Positions 55,192 to 64,000 of a stretch of DNA of 64,000 nucleotides are shown here, in pieces. The DNA lies in NCBI RefSeq assembly GCF_021869535.1, contig NW_026262739.1, forward strand, positions 1-64,000, in the 5' to 3' direction. The position numbers and the translations under genes were made by a program. This DNA comes from Mytilus californianus (lineage: Eukaryota; Mollusca; Bivalvia; Mytilida; Mytilidae). Under the pieces are notes generated by a model that was not told the origin of the DNA, searched no databases, and saw only the letters and a program-made list of their open reading frames with translations. Numbering within the stretch: position 1 is the first letter of the stretch; each line of letters opens with the position of its first letter.

Positions 55192-55374
55192 TTAATAAAG
55201 CTTTAAAAGAATATGAAAAAATTAAAACGGATGGTACAGGTAAACTTGGAAGAAGTCAGCGTCCTACCTTTTCAAGTTGGTCTGACAAGGACAGTGCAGC
55301 TGTTAGATTCATACGTACTGTTTGCAGTGCTTGGTGTCTGGTGGTAACGCATCATCTGGCTGCCCAAAAGATTT
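55192..55374 (+). pseudogene. Coding-like exon, copy B
   Basis: Same frame as 52139-52321 (VNKALKEYEKIKTDGTGKLG...), with Leu to Arg at SQ(L/R)P. Confidence 0.35.
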
Positions 55375-55476
55375 AAAAACTTATCTCTTTTCGAAAGGAA
55401 ATACTAAGGATTGTCTTATTCCAGGCATAGATTACCTTAGCCGTATGTGGCACAACTTTTTGGAACTTTGAACTAT

Positions 55477-55563
55477 TTTGATCTAAGCGTCACTGATGAG
55501 TCTGATGTAGACGAAACGCGCGTCTGGCGTATTAAATTATAAGCCTGGTACCTTTGATGACTA
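55477..55563. repeat. 'gacgaaacgcgcgtct' repeat, copy B
   Basis: Counterpart of 52426-52512 with two or three changes. Confidence 0.75.
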
Positions 55564-55989
55564 TCATCATCTAAATGAAGAAGATAAAAAAGAACTTTTG
55601 TACACACAGTTAATGATTGTGGGTAAGCTATGCATGTTGTATATAGGATATATTTGGGTACCACATGGGGCACTACTGAAATTACAAAGGCTTGTACAGA
55701 TGTTATTGAAAATGAAGTATTGTAACTTAAAATTGGTTTTGTTTTCAAAAACCTTTTGTTGTCTTGAATAAATTCTTTCGGTAAATTGGTTAAAACATTT
55801 CATGTTTCTTGGACTAGTATTGCTTTTCATGTCATCATCCTTCATCTCTTTAAAAAAAAAAAACACTTATCAATTCCGGTAGAATATGAATTAGATATAT
55901 GCCACTGGATATAAAGCAAAAACAATATATCTTTTCATCATTTATATCACCATAACAAAATATATTTTAAATATTTTATATACCCCTAG

Positions 55990-56092
55990 GTTAAATGGGG
56001 AGCAGTTTGCAGATTTTTTAAAAGACATTGTCACTTCCCAAAGAATAAGAAATAGGGGTGACAAGAACATACGATGGATTTGTTTATTGTAA
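55990..56092 (+). CDS. Candidate exon (LNGEQFADF...), copy B
   Basis: Same acceptor and frame as copy A. Ile to Leu at FLKDIV and Arg to Lys near the end are the visible replacements. Confidence 0.4.
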
Positions 56093-56259
56093 CTTGGCAA
56101 CATTCAATGAAGGTATGCATGAAACAAATATAACGAATCAAATAGATGATATCTTTTTATAAAAGAAATAATTCTTGGACATCGGTATACAAATTCATAT
56201 TCAAATAAATATCAAAAGTTAAAGAAGTGCTAGAATAATGTCAGCTACGTTATCATTTT

Positions 56260-56387
56260 TATGCCCCATTTATGGGCATTATGTTTTCTGGTCTGTGCGT
56301 CCGTTCGTATGTCTCGCCGCAGGTTAAAGTATTTGGAGGCACAGACCAGAAAACAATATGCCCCTCTACTATCGTAGGTGGGGCATA
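56260..56387. mobile_element. TATGCCCC-ended element, copy B
   Basis: Same 128-bp insert at the same place as in copy A, so it predates the duplication. Confidence 0.72.
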
Positions 56388-56785
56388 CAAAGATATTTTA
56401 TGATACCTAACACAGAATCGCAATCAGAATCAACCCAGTGGAAAGCATCCCGTTGGTTCAGAATAACTGCATCCACAGCTAAAAAGGCAAAAACATTATG
56501 AAACTTGCTGAAATCGCCTCAAACAGATGCAAGTCTGAGAAAATTTCAGGCATACATCGGCAGGACTGTTTGGAATATTTCCTCATATATGTATACATCA
56601 CCAGACATGCTATATGGAATTGAAAATGAAGATAAAGCCAGAAAATTCGAAAAGGAAAGTCCATTATCAGATGGCAAAATCAAAAGCTCAAACACAACAA
56701 ACGAATGGATAGCAACTGAGATATTTCTGACTTTGTACAGTCATTTTCTTATGTAGAAAATGGTGGATTTAAACCTGGTTGTATT
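56388..56785 (+). pseudogene. YqaJ-like nuclease exon, copy B
   Basis: Same motifs as copy A and the same in-frame TGA, here at 56499-56501. Differences include Pro to Gln in SPQTDAS and Glu to Asp in IENEDKAR. Confidence 0.6.
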
Positions 56786-57230
56786 CTCACTTGCATGACA
56801 GTTGCATAAAATTCCATTATATTGACAAAACAAACAGACATTGTAGGTAAACATGTCAACAATAGGGGAACAGCAGTGAACATTGTGTTATTATCTTTAT
56901 TATTATAAAACAAACAAATACTAGTATATAAACAAGCATACCATGGCACAATAACACAATGTGTTGTTTAATTTGCAATCTTACCAAATCTTATTTTTTT
57001 TTAATTTAACAAACATATTTGAATAACCAATGCCACTGATATGGCAACAGATGATACCATATAACTTGATCATCATTGAAAAAACTTTATAAAAATGTGT
57101 TGTATGAGACTGCGAAACAAAAATGTGCACAATTCGAACTGCTTGTCAAACGTATCAGATTTTGCTTTTTTGTCGCTTTACAAGATTTTCATCAACGCGC
57201 GCGTTCATAGAATCATTCAACTGTTTTGAA
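56786..57230. other. Spacer, nothing recognised
   Basis: AT-rich. The minus open frame at 56749-56949 has no motif. Confidence 0.4.
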
Positions 57231-57371
57231 ATGGATCAAAAGAAATTGTTTGCAAGCATCGACTGGGATGACCAGAAAATCTTTGAAATCCACTTGTCGG
57301 TGATTGGGAAACCTAGGAAAGGGGAAGACGAGTATCTAGTCGAGTGGAGGCAAAATGATAGGATTCACAAT
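57231..57371 (+). CDS. Candidate first exon, weakly chromodomain-like
   Basis: The ATG at 57231 opens MDQKKLFASIDWDDQKIFEI, followed by HLSVIGKPRKGEDEYLVEWR and QNDRIHN, where a consensus donor (AAT|GTACGT) occurs. The 'KGxxEYLVEW' strand recalls the middle of a chromodomain, as found in retroelement integrases and chromatin proteins, but the flanking aromatic positions are not convincing. Without the donor the frame ends 10 codons later. Upstream is a GCGC-containing stretch. Confidence 0.35.
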
Positions 57372-57570
57372 GTACGTGAATTCAGGACTTAAGATAAGTA
57401 TATATATGTAATGCAAAAAAGTCGACTGACAGCGAAAACCCTGGTTGACACATTTAATATATTTACAAAGTTTCTTATAGTTCATCATAAAGAACATGCG
57501 AAATATATTTAAATGTCAAAGGTCAATCTGAAAGTGTAGAAGCTGCATTTTATGTTGTAAAAGGGAATAG

Positions 57571-57996
57571 ATTGATTGATTGTTGGTTGCTTTACGTCCA
57601 GTGGCAAATATTTCATGCATATTCAGGACGAGAACAAATTAACAATAAATACAATAGGTAGGTCCTGTAATGTAGGCCGTCCTGGAAGAAGGTCGGGGAA
57701 ATTTAGACTGCCACTGGAAAATGAGGGTAAATTTGATAAGGACAGAAATTTTGCCTTGCAACAGGTCACCTACGGACCCCTCAAAGAGTTGTAGCAAGGG
57801 TTCTTTACGTGCAGAGAGCGTGGCACTATCTCTACACGAGTCATTGGATTTAACGTCCCCATTCTAACCGGACGTGGTTGCGTACTTGTACATCCCGCAA
57901 AACCAAACGGACGCCCAACTTTGGCAAGGGTTCTACTGCCGGTCGGAAGAAGACCTGTAGTGACCGTATTTCTATTTCCCAGTCACCCTTGGGGAT
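57571..57996 (-). mobile_element. SINE-like element with perfect 13-bp target duplication
   Basis: TAAAAGGGAATAG is present at 57558-57570 and 57997-58009. The copy is more diverged than most (many substitutions, for example ccgtcctggaagaagg), yet the duplication is intact. Confidence 0.9.
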
Positions 57997-58248
57997 TAAA
58001 AGGGAATAGTGTAGCATTGCTATGTAAAGCAACAGCTATACAACTAGGTGTTTTGAAATTGAGAATATATTTAATAAATGAAGATGTTAGAGGAAAATAC
58101 AGTAATTGATTTAAAGGAGTAGGCAAATTGGAAAAATTTGAAATAAATGTTGCACATAAATTCAAAAATTGAGCCAGTTACTCACAGAATGTTCAGGATA
58201 CCATTCACCTTGAGGGAAAAGGTGGATAAAAAACTTGATGAATTAGAA

Positions 58249-58575
58249 TCACAGGAATGACCAGACACTTGTTGATTTTAATGGCCCTATTGGGTCTGTG
58301 TCATTGACTATTAAGTCCATCTGCCTTTTTTTATGGACAAAATCAGCCTTTTCTTTTTCTTTCATTTGCAAATTTGTTTGCAATTTTTCTTTAATTTTAT
58401 CCATGTTATTTCTTTCACTACAAAAACTTCCAGGGGATGCAATATATAGAGATCTCATTTTTTTTCTTTACAAGTAACTGACTAAGTTTTTCAGTGCATA
58501 TTGCAACTTTCCTTTTTGTCCTAGTGGTAGTGGATTACTATCAAACATATAGTCCAAATTAACTTCAATGTTCAT
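58249..58575 (-). pseudogene. Coding-like remnant, unknown product
   Basis: The minus strand gives MNIEVNLDYMFDSNPLPLGQ continuing KGKLQYALKNLVSYL, then TAA (58468-58470). Further on it gives SPGSFCSERNNMDKIKEKLQ, MKEKEKADFVHKKRQMDLIV and a TGA. The second piece is strongly charged and probably coiled-coil. The two could be neighbouring exons or one frame with a stop. I do not recognise the protein. Confidence 0.35.
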
Positions 58576-59080
58576 GGCATGAAGTGAACTGCTATCGCAA
58601 AATTCATTTTAAATAAAAGTTTGCTTAATATTTCATTCAGGTCCTAATTGTTGCAAACATTTACTCACAGTTATATCCATCCTTACACTTTGAAAAATTA
58701 ATTAGTAATGAAGATGGTTACCGAAAACACATGGTTTATTGGTCACTGAGAATATCTAGTTTATTAGAGAATATGTTTATGCAATTTTGTCAGCTAGATT
58801 CCGATTGTTTTGCTTCCCCCATTTATTTCAAAAACACAAGTTAGTATTACCAACGACAAAACTTATATCATATTAATGCAATTGACTAGTATGTATGTTG
58901 CGTGATCTTCAATTATTTCTCGAACAAAATTTGTAAAATTGGAAGAATTTGTTATTTGGATATACATATATTTTTTTGGTAAACTCAGTCATCGTATTTT
59001 CACCTTATTTCTTTGACATACATCATGGAGTTTACACTTTTATCAATATCTGTCTTTTAATCAGAGATTAAAAAACTATC
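58576..59080. other. Spacer, nothing recognised
   Basis: AT-rich, with no motif or repeat edge. Confidence 0.4.
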
Positions 59081-59208
59081 ATTTGGCTTAAGTTTGTAAA
59101 CTATATCTTATCTATAATCATTGAGCTTAAGTTTGTAAACTATATCTTATCTATAATCATTGAACTTAAGTTTGTAAACTGTATCTTATCTATAATCATT
59201 GAGTTTAA
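59081..59208. repeat. 39-bp tandem repeat, about 3.3 copies
   Basis: cttaagtttgtaaactatat and its continuation start at 59087, 59126 and 59165 with one or two changes between copies. A partial fourth copy begins at about 59204. Confidence 0.85.
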
Positions 59209-59384
59209 GGGAGGTCCAAATTGTAATTTCGTAAAAATTCTGTCAAATCGCTATTTCTTCTAAATATTGCTGGAAATCGTATATTTGAACATTCGAGGCG
59301 GTCATATATGGGTGATATCAATTAAATAGATTGTAAGATTTCATTTTTTTCTACTTTCACTTTCATGGGAATTTCCCCATGGTT

Positions 59385-59410
59385 GTCACGTGACTTATTT
59401 GATATAAATA
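59385..59410 (+). promoter_or_regulatory. E-box palindrome next to a TATA-like motif
   Basis: GTCACGTGAC (59385-59394) is a perfect palindrome with a CACGTG core. GATATAAATA follows at 59401. About 160 bp downstream is the open frame at 59564. The arrangement is promoter-like but unsupported by any proven gene. Confidence 0.25.
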
Positions 59411-59563
59411 CATCTCTGCACCTTTAGATGATTTGCACAACCTTTTATCATCATATTTATACAGTAAATTTTGGATGTATCAACTCTTCCCTTTATATAT
59501 TTTCAGGAAATTGCTGGCGATAACAGTACTGACAGCGTGAATGAATGTAAAAACGTATTTTAA

Positions 59564-59827
59564 ATGGACGGAGGTGGAAATTTTACAAATCCTCCAACTT
59601 TCAAGGATGCTAGTGTACTATTACAAAATGTGACAACCAAGCGCCAGATGTGTCGCAATTGTTCAATTAATTCTGAAAAGATTGATTATATATACAAGTC
59701 TAGAAGTTTCCGATACAAGGTTGTACAGATTGAAAATACAAAACTAGATAACATTTCCGACAAGGTCGTCATTGTTTACAAACGCTCGTGTGATCAAGGA
59801 GAAAAAACAAAGGGAAATAATCGATAA
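59564..59827 (+). CDS. Small open frame, unidentified (87 codons)
   Basis: MDGGGNFTNPPTFKDASVLL opens the frame. The middle has RQMCRNCSINSEK with a CxxC, and it ends in a basic tail. A possible acceptor (tatattttcag) at 59505 precedes a different frame ending in TAA just before this ATG. It could be a short exon or chance; the composition is less AT-biased than its surroundings. Confidence 0.28.
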   Translation: MDGGGNFTNPPTFKDASVLLQNVTTKRQMCRNCSINSEKIDYIYKSRSFRYKVVQIENTKLDNISDKVVIVYKRSCDQGEKTKGNNR

Positions 59828-60330
59828 TTAAGTATTCCTGGCGCAATTTTTTTCCATGTTTTTTTAATGTTAATTTAACAGTTATATAGTGAAATCTTTT
59901 TTGTTTGTTATTTTTTTCCTGAAAAATTTCTTTATAAAATAATCATTTTTCACTTTGAAAATCTCACTCGACGCTTTTCATGATTTAAAAAAAATCATGT
60001 ATAACTCGCTTTCATTTTAATCTAAAATGAAAACCCTGAATATATTTCATTTATTAACTTTCTTTTTCTGCATTACTGATCTTTACTGCATACCACTTCC
60101 TTTCCTGGTCTTTCCCGAGAAGAAGAAGAATGATTTGACAAGAATTTTTTCAATCTAGTTTATAAGACAACATCAATGAATACAACATGAAGAAATAGTC
60201 ATAATTACAGTTATATTTAAAAACATTTTTCTATTTGAAAATTTATTTTTTACCCCTGTTTATAATTCATCTTTATCACTGAAACAGCGTCATGAAAACT
60301 ATTCGCTATTTATGCATAAATATCCATCTA
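59828..60330. other. Spacer, nothing recognised
   Basis: Low-complexity AT-rich sequence up to the left end of the long-TIR element. Confidence 0.4.
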
Positions 60331-61717
60331 TAGGCGAGTGACATTTTTCAAAAAGACGCCTAGTTAACGACTTAAATGCACCCACCTAACATACGGCTAT
60401 ATTATATATCATTCGAAAGCTTATTTCCTGTAGTTTCTGTTTTGCCCGGTCGTCAATAATTCGTACGGTGCAGTTTTCGTTAAATCAAGGTCAAAGGTTA
60501 AAATTGAACATTTCCTAAATTTTGCCAGAATTAAACAAAATGCCATTTTCTGGTACTTGTATGGAATTATTTTTCTAAAAATGATCTAAACCTTGTATAA
60601 CAAATTACCATCGGTCCAAATCAAATGCAAACTTAATTGTTGATTGCTCTATATTTACAGAAAATTGCATTTCTTAAAAAAACTTTCAAAAATGATAAAA
60701 TTGCAATAAAATCTAAATATTTTCTTAATTTTGAATATTTGTGTATGTCAAAAATAGAATAGATTTATCGTTTATAGGCCGAGGGAATTTTTTCATCATT
60801 TTAAACTGCAACTTATATGATATAGGTCAAGATACAGCCTTCTAATGAAGCTATTGCAGTTGCCCTAAAAAACACCATCTGCAAATGGGGATCATTTTGC
60901 TTTTATTGGCTAGATAATATTGCCAATATCGGCAGATAATGATCAACCATATTTAAAAAAAGGGTTATGGAAGAACTTTAAGGAACAAAAAAGGTATACT
61001 TGGCAAAAATTAGTTTTCCGATGTGGAAAGACATGTTACGAAGTTTATTCTCGTTCAATGTTTGAATGAAACTGTTTGTGCCATGCGCTTTTCAATATCA
61101 AATCCGGCGAATTCATTTTGATGTTAGACGGTCATTATATACTTTGTTAGTTGTTTTATTAAATATGACTGAAAATTAATAATTCAGAATAATTAAGATT
61201 GAATACCTTTCCTGAGCAACTGTAATCACCATACTGGTTTACGTAGTGTTCGCACATTTCGGTATAGTATTTTAAGAAGTTTTGTTTGTCTGTGATACTT
61301 TTTCGCCTTGGTCATGCTGTCATCTGTTGTCCGACATTACTTGGTAGAATTAAGGATGTTCAAAGTGCACATATGGAGGTTATACGTGAAAGGATTTGTT
61401 TCATAATAGACATATTCAAATAGAGTTAAAAATAGTAATCTCTTAAAATTGACAATACCTGTTTTCTAGCTATCTCATAAAGTTAACCCCAATCTTATTA
61501 AAATGTAGATCTCTGATTTCGTTATTCTCATACGATGAATGAACAGGCGAGTCGTGATAGATATGAATTTTAGTCAGATTTTTTAAACTCATGTTTTTTC
61601 ACTTATACATAACATTTTGTACGGTTTTTTTTTCATGAACTTATATATCACTTATCATTGTTGTGAGATCTTTGCATCATTAAAAACCCGAACGGAAAAA
61701 ATATGAAAATAAAGTGA

Positions 61718-62141
61718 TTGATTGATTGTTGGTTGCTTAAAGTCCAGTGGCAAATATTTCATGCATATTCAGGACGAGAACAAATTAACAATAAATACAA
61801 CAGGTAGGTTCTGTAATAGGGGCGTCCGAGATTAAGGTCGGAGAAATTTAGACAGCCACGGGAAATGAGGGTATATTGGATAGGGACATAATTTTAGCCT
61901 TGCAACAGGTCACCTACGGACCCCTCAAAGAGTTGTTGCAATGGTTCTTAACATGCAAAGAGCGTGGCACACTCTTAACACGAGGCATCGGATTTAACGT
62001 CCCCATTCTGACCGGACGTGGCTGCAAATTTGTACATCCCGCACAGCCAAACGGACGCCCCACTTTAGCAAGGGTTTTTACTGCCGGTCGGAGGAAGACC
62101 AATGGTGACCATACTTATATTCCCCAGTCACCCTTGGGGGT
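61718..62141 (-). mobile_element. SINE-like element with perfect 14-bp target duplication
   Basis: TGAAAATAAAGTGA flanks both sides (61704-61717 and 62142-62155). A near-consensus copy nested inside the long-TIR element, hence younger than it. Confidence 0.92.
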
Positions 62142-62250
62142 TGAAAATAAAGTGAGAAAATCATCAAAAGTCGCTGTCAGATCAACAACAGAGGGTTCAG
62201 TGCACAATAAATATCCATAAACATAATTTAAGATTAGATGACATAAAACC

Positions 62251-62290
62251 TGGGACTATTATACTAATTATAATAGTATAATAGTCCCAG
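62251..62290. mobile_element. 40-bp palindromic mini-insert with 8-bp flanking duplication
   Basis: TGGGACTATTATACTA pairs with TAGTATAATAGTCCCA. ATAAAACC lies directly on both sides (62243-62250 and 62291-62298). It looks like a pair of fused TIRs left by an hAT-like (8-bp duplication) element. Confidence 0.65.
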
Positions 62291-62322
62291 ATAAAACCAA
62301 TTAAAAAACATGATAAATTAAG

Positions 62323-62376
62323 CCTGGGGTCCTGGCTAATCTTGTCGCAGCTAGATCGGGCCGGGATGCCAGGCTA
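62323..62376. mobile_element. 54-bp insert with perfect 13-bp flanking duplication
   Basis: ATGATAAATTAAG is repeated at 62310-62322 and 62377-62389. The insert begins CCTGGGGTCCTGGCTAATC and ends GATGCCAGGCTA, G/C-rich against an AT-rich background, with CCTGG / CCAGG inverted ends. Origin unknown. Confidence 0.65.
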
Positions 62377-62408
62377 ATGATAAATTAAGGCAACAGTAGT
62401 ATACCGCT

Positions 62409-62585
62409 GTTCAATAGTCATAAATCGATTGAGAGAAATCAAATCCGGGTTACAAACTAAAACTGAGGGATACACATCAACTATAAGAGGAAAACAACGA
62501 AACAACGTAAATACTGAAGTGCAACAAAAAAATCCAAAACGACAATGCAAAATACATAGAAACTAACTATAAGATAACAACTGCC
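62409..62585. repeat. Dispersed bivalve repeat
   Basis: cataaatcgattgagagaaa, tccgggttacaaactaaaac and gagggatacacatcaactat through ggaaaacaacgaaacaac are a block that I know from many mussel sequences. It lies within the long-TIR element, immediately after the 54-bp insert region. Confidence 0.65.
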
Positions 62586-63196
62586 ATGGATAATTTCAAC
62601 CACAATTTTCATTTCTCACAATTGTTTAGGTATTTTAGAATAAAATAACTTCATTTTAACCATATTTATTCTTAATGTACTGCATGGTTGTTATAATTGG
62701 CTGTATAATTAACAAGAATCGTAATTGCAGTAATCTAATTATGTCAAAAACACCCTTAGCACTAAATAAAGTATGTTATATGGTTTTATGGTGAATAACA
62801 GTTGAATCACAGACACACATTTTGGTTTTCATGCATTTTTGTCATTTTCAATGGAATTTCTGGAAAACGGCGCTATTTATTAAAAATCCGACATTAATAT
62901 TTCAAAGTGCTTTTGATAAGTTACTATTAACATCTGTTCTAACAGATTTCCATATGTCCATAAAAAATATTATCATTCAGAAGACAGAATATGCAAAAAT
63001 GCTGACATCTTGTAAAATTAGAAGTTGTCTGTCCTTGACCTTTCGTTGTGATTTGACGGAAACTGCACCATACCAATTTTTGATGACCGGGCAAATAGAA
63101 AGTACAGATGTTGTGCTTTCGAATGGTATATGATTTAGCCGTATGTTAGGTGGGTGCATTAAAAATAAAAATGTTATGGTTAATGTCACTCGTCTA

Positions 63197-63456
63197 CTAT
63201 GCAAATCAACAATTTTAAGTTATATTGTCTTAAAACAGCAAGGATTCAGGAGTATGTAACAAATGGTAAATACTATGAAAATAGAAATCAAGGCTGAGAA
63301 AGGGAGACATTTTTAACCATTTTACTTCAATTCAATGGTTAAAAATTTCTGAAACAGAACGCAAACAGCACAAACTAGAAAACTGTATGCCTTGTAACAC
63401 CACACATATAGATATTTCTAGAATTCATAAATCTGTCTCGAAGACATCCATTCAAA
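63197..63456. other. Spacer with a small hairpin
   Basis: TTTTTAACCAT ... ATGGTTAAAAA (63311-63347) is a perfect 11-bp inverted repeat. Nothing else. Confidence 0.45.
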
Positions 63457-63533
63457 TCCTCAAAGAGTTGTTGCAAGGGTTCTTAACGTGCAAAGAGCGT
63501 GGCACTCTCTTTAAACGAGGCATCGGATTTAAC
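63457..63533 (-). mobile_element. Internal SINE-like fragment (77 bp)
   Basis: Matches only the middle of the element (tcctcaaagagttgttgcaa to ggcatcggatttaac). Neither end is present, so it is a deletion remnant. Confidence 0.7.
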
Positions 63534-64000
63534 AGGTACGTAAAAATACATATGCATCGTGTAGAAAAGGCAAAAATAAAAAAAAATGATTTTAATCCAC
63601 GGTTTTCTAATCACAAAAGTTTGTGACATACTGCGATTTGCGTTCATGGACACCGCGTATTACTCGTAACCCGAACATTTCATGCCCTTCTCATAATCGA
63701 TCTCTATTCTCGGTAGATGATGTTGTCATCATAGAGCAGCAGAATATGTCGACTTAATCATTTTTGCATGTTTGGTTTGATTAGTGTAAGAAATACGAAA
63801 ACCGGCATTAGAAACAGGAAGTTTGTAATGAAACGAAATTATCGAAGGTTACCGGTAACGGAAATTAACAAATTCCGGATATCAGCTATTTTTTTTAAAA
63901 TAAAAAAAATCGGGGCGGGACGATTTCAAAGGGGCGGGCGGGGATGAAAATATATCAATTAAATTAAATAAATCAGGTTTTACAAATTTTTTTTAAAATA
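63534..64000. other. Terminal spacer, nothing recognised
   Basis: AT-rich with a short G-rich stretch (ggggcgggacg, ggggcgggcgggg) at 63909-63945 that resembles the CGGGA repeat near 1046-1165. Confidence 0.4.

Larger units (their letters stand above)
54932..56785 (+). repeat. Tandem duplication Q, copy B
   Basis: Matches 51878-53780 with scattered substitutions and a few indels. It keeps the upstream exon at 54850 that copy A has lost. Confidence 0.92.
60333..63194. mobile_element. 2.86-kb element with long imperfect TIRs
   Basis: The left end (60333-60500) and the inverted right end (63030-63194) match over about 165 bp with gaps. Shared words, in order, are CGAGTGACATT, TGCACCCACCTAACATACGG, CATTCGAAAGC, TTTGCCCGGTC and GGTGCAGTTT. 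TA lies on each side (60331-60332 and 63195-63196), compatible with a TA duplication. The inside is AT-rich without a transposase and holds three later insertions (61718, 62251, 62323). The 103-codon frame at 62822 overlaps the right TIR and is not a credible gene. Confidence 0.72.

Noticed and set aside
62822..63133. 103-codon plus frame and its 75-codon minus partner
   Set aside because: They overlap the right inverted repeat of the 60333-63194 element; no motif and no matching frame in the left arm.

Overview
The window is AT-rich eukaryotic DNA, packed with repeats, and fits a marine bivalve, most likely a mussel (Mytilidae). I infer this from several dispersed families that I recognise as common in mussel and other bivalve sequence: the block at 36308, the block at 11280 and 48436, the short block at 52426, and the TATGCCCC-ended element. 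No operon structure, tRNA or rRNA gene was seen. No complete host gene can be defended. The best host-like piece is a terminal exon with a HECT ubiquitin-ligase C-terminal signature (41783-42054, +).

Layout. 1-13.99 kb: a foldback-element fragment, hairpins, a 34-base C run, seven copies or fragments of a roughly 425-bp SINE-like element, a broken Helentron helicase-endonuclease gene (2962-3766), an OB-fold-like exon (4200-4625), a decayed minus-strand coding region (7690-8785) and a LINE ORF1 zinc-finger relic (10018-10317). 13.99-34.79 kb: one 20.8-kb tandem array of 14 units. Short units are 1222-1235 bp. Long units are 1672-1685 bp and differ by a 448-bp MITE flanked by TATA. 34.8-45.5 kb: truncated SINE copies, a Ty3/Gypsy pol fragment, palindromes with nested insertions, the HECT exon, and a broken cysteine-rich gene-family member. 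45-50.4 kb: an RNase H-bearing LINE whose two ends flank a SINE, a MITE with long terminal inverted repeats (TIRs) and a 9-bp target duplication, a spaced-palindrome array, a 515-bp tandem duplication and a retroelement ORF relic. 50.7-56.8 kb: exons of a YqaJ-like nuclease gene family carried in a roughly 3-kb tandem duplication. 57-64 kb: another SINE, minor coding-like pieces, and a 2.86-kb long-TIR element that itself holds a SINE and two tiny insertions with clear target duplications.

How the parts relate. The SINE-like element has uniform ends, 7-14-bp target duplications at eight copies and a CAAT-repeat tail. Its tail resembles the 3-prime tail of the LINE fragment at 46.9 kb and the tail of a different SINE body at 11.1 kb, so all three plausibly use one LINE machinery. 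In the big array, variant bases show that units 7-11 repeat units 2-6, and that unit 6 is a crossover product between a unit-1-like and a unit-11-like monomer. The exchange falls in a stretch of about 64 bp. The MITE is present in 8 of 14 units, and both outer edges of the array fall on the same TATA site that the MITE uses. All identifications come from reading the sequence by eye. No database search was run.
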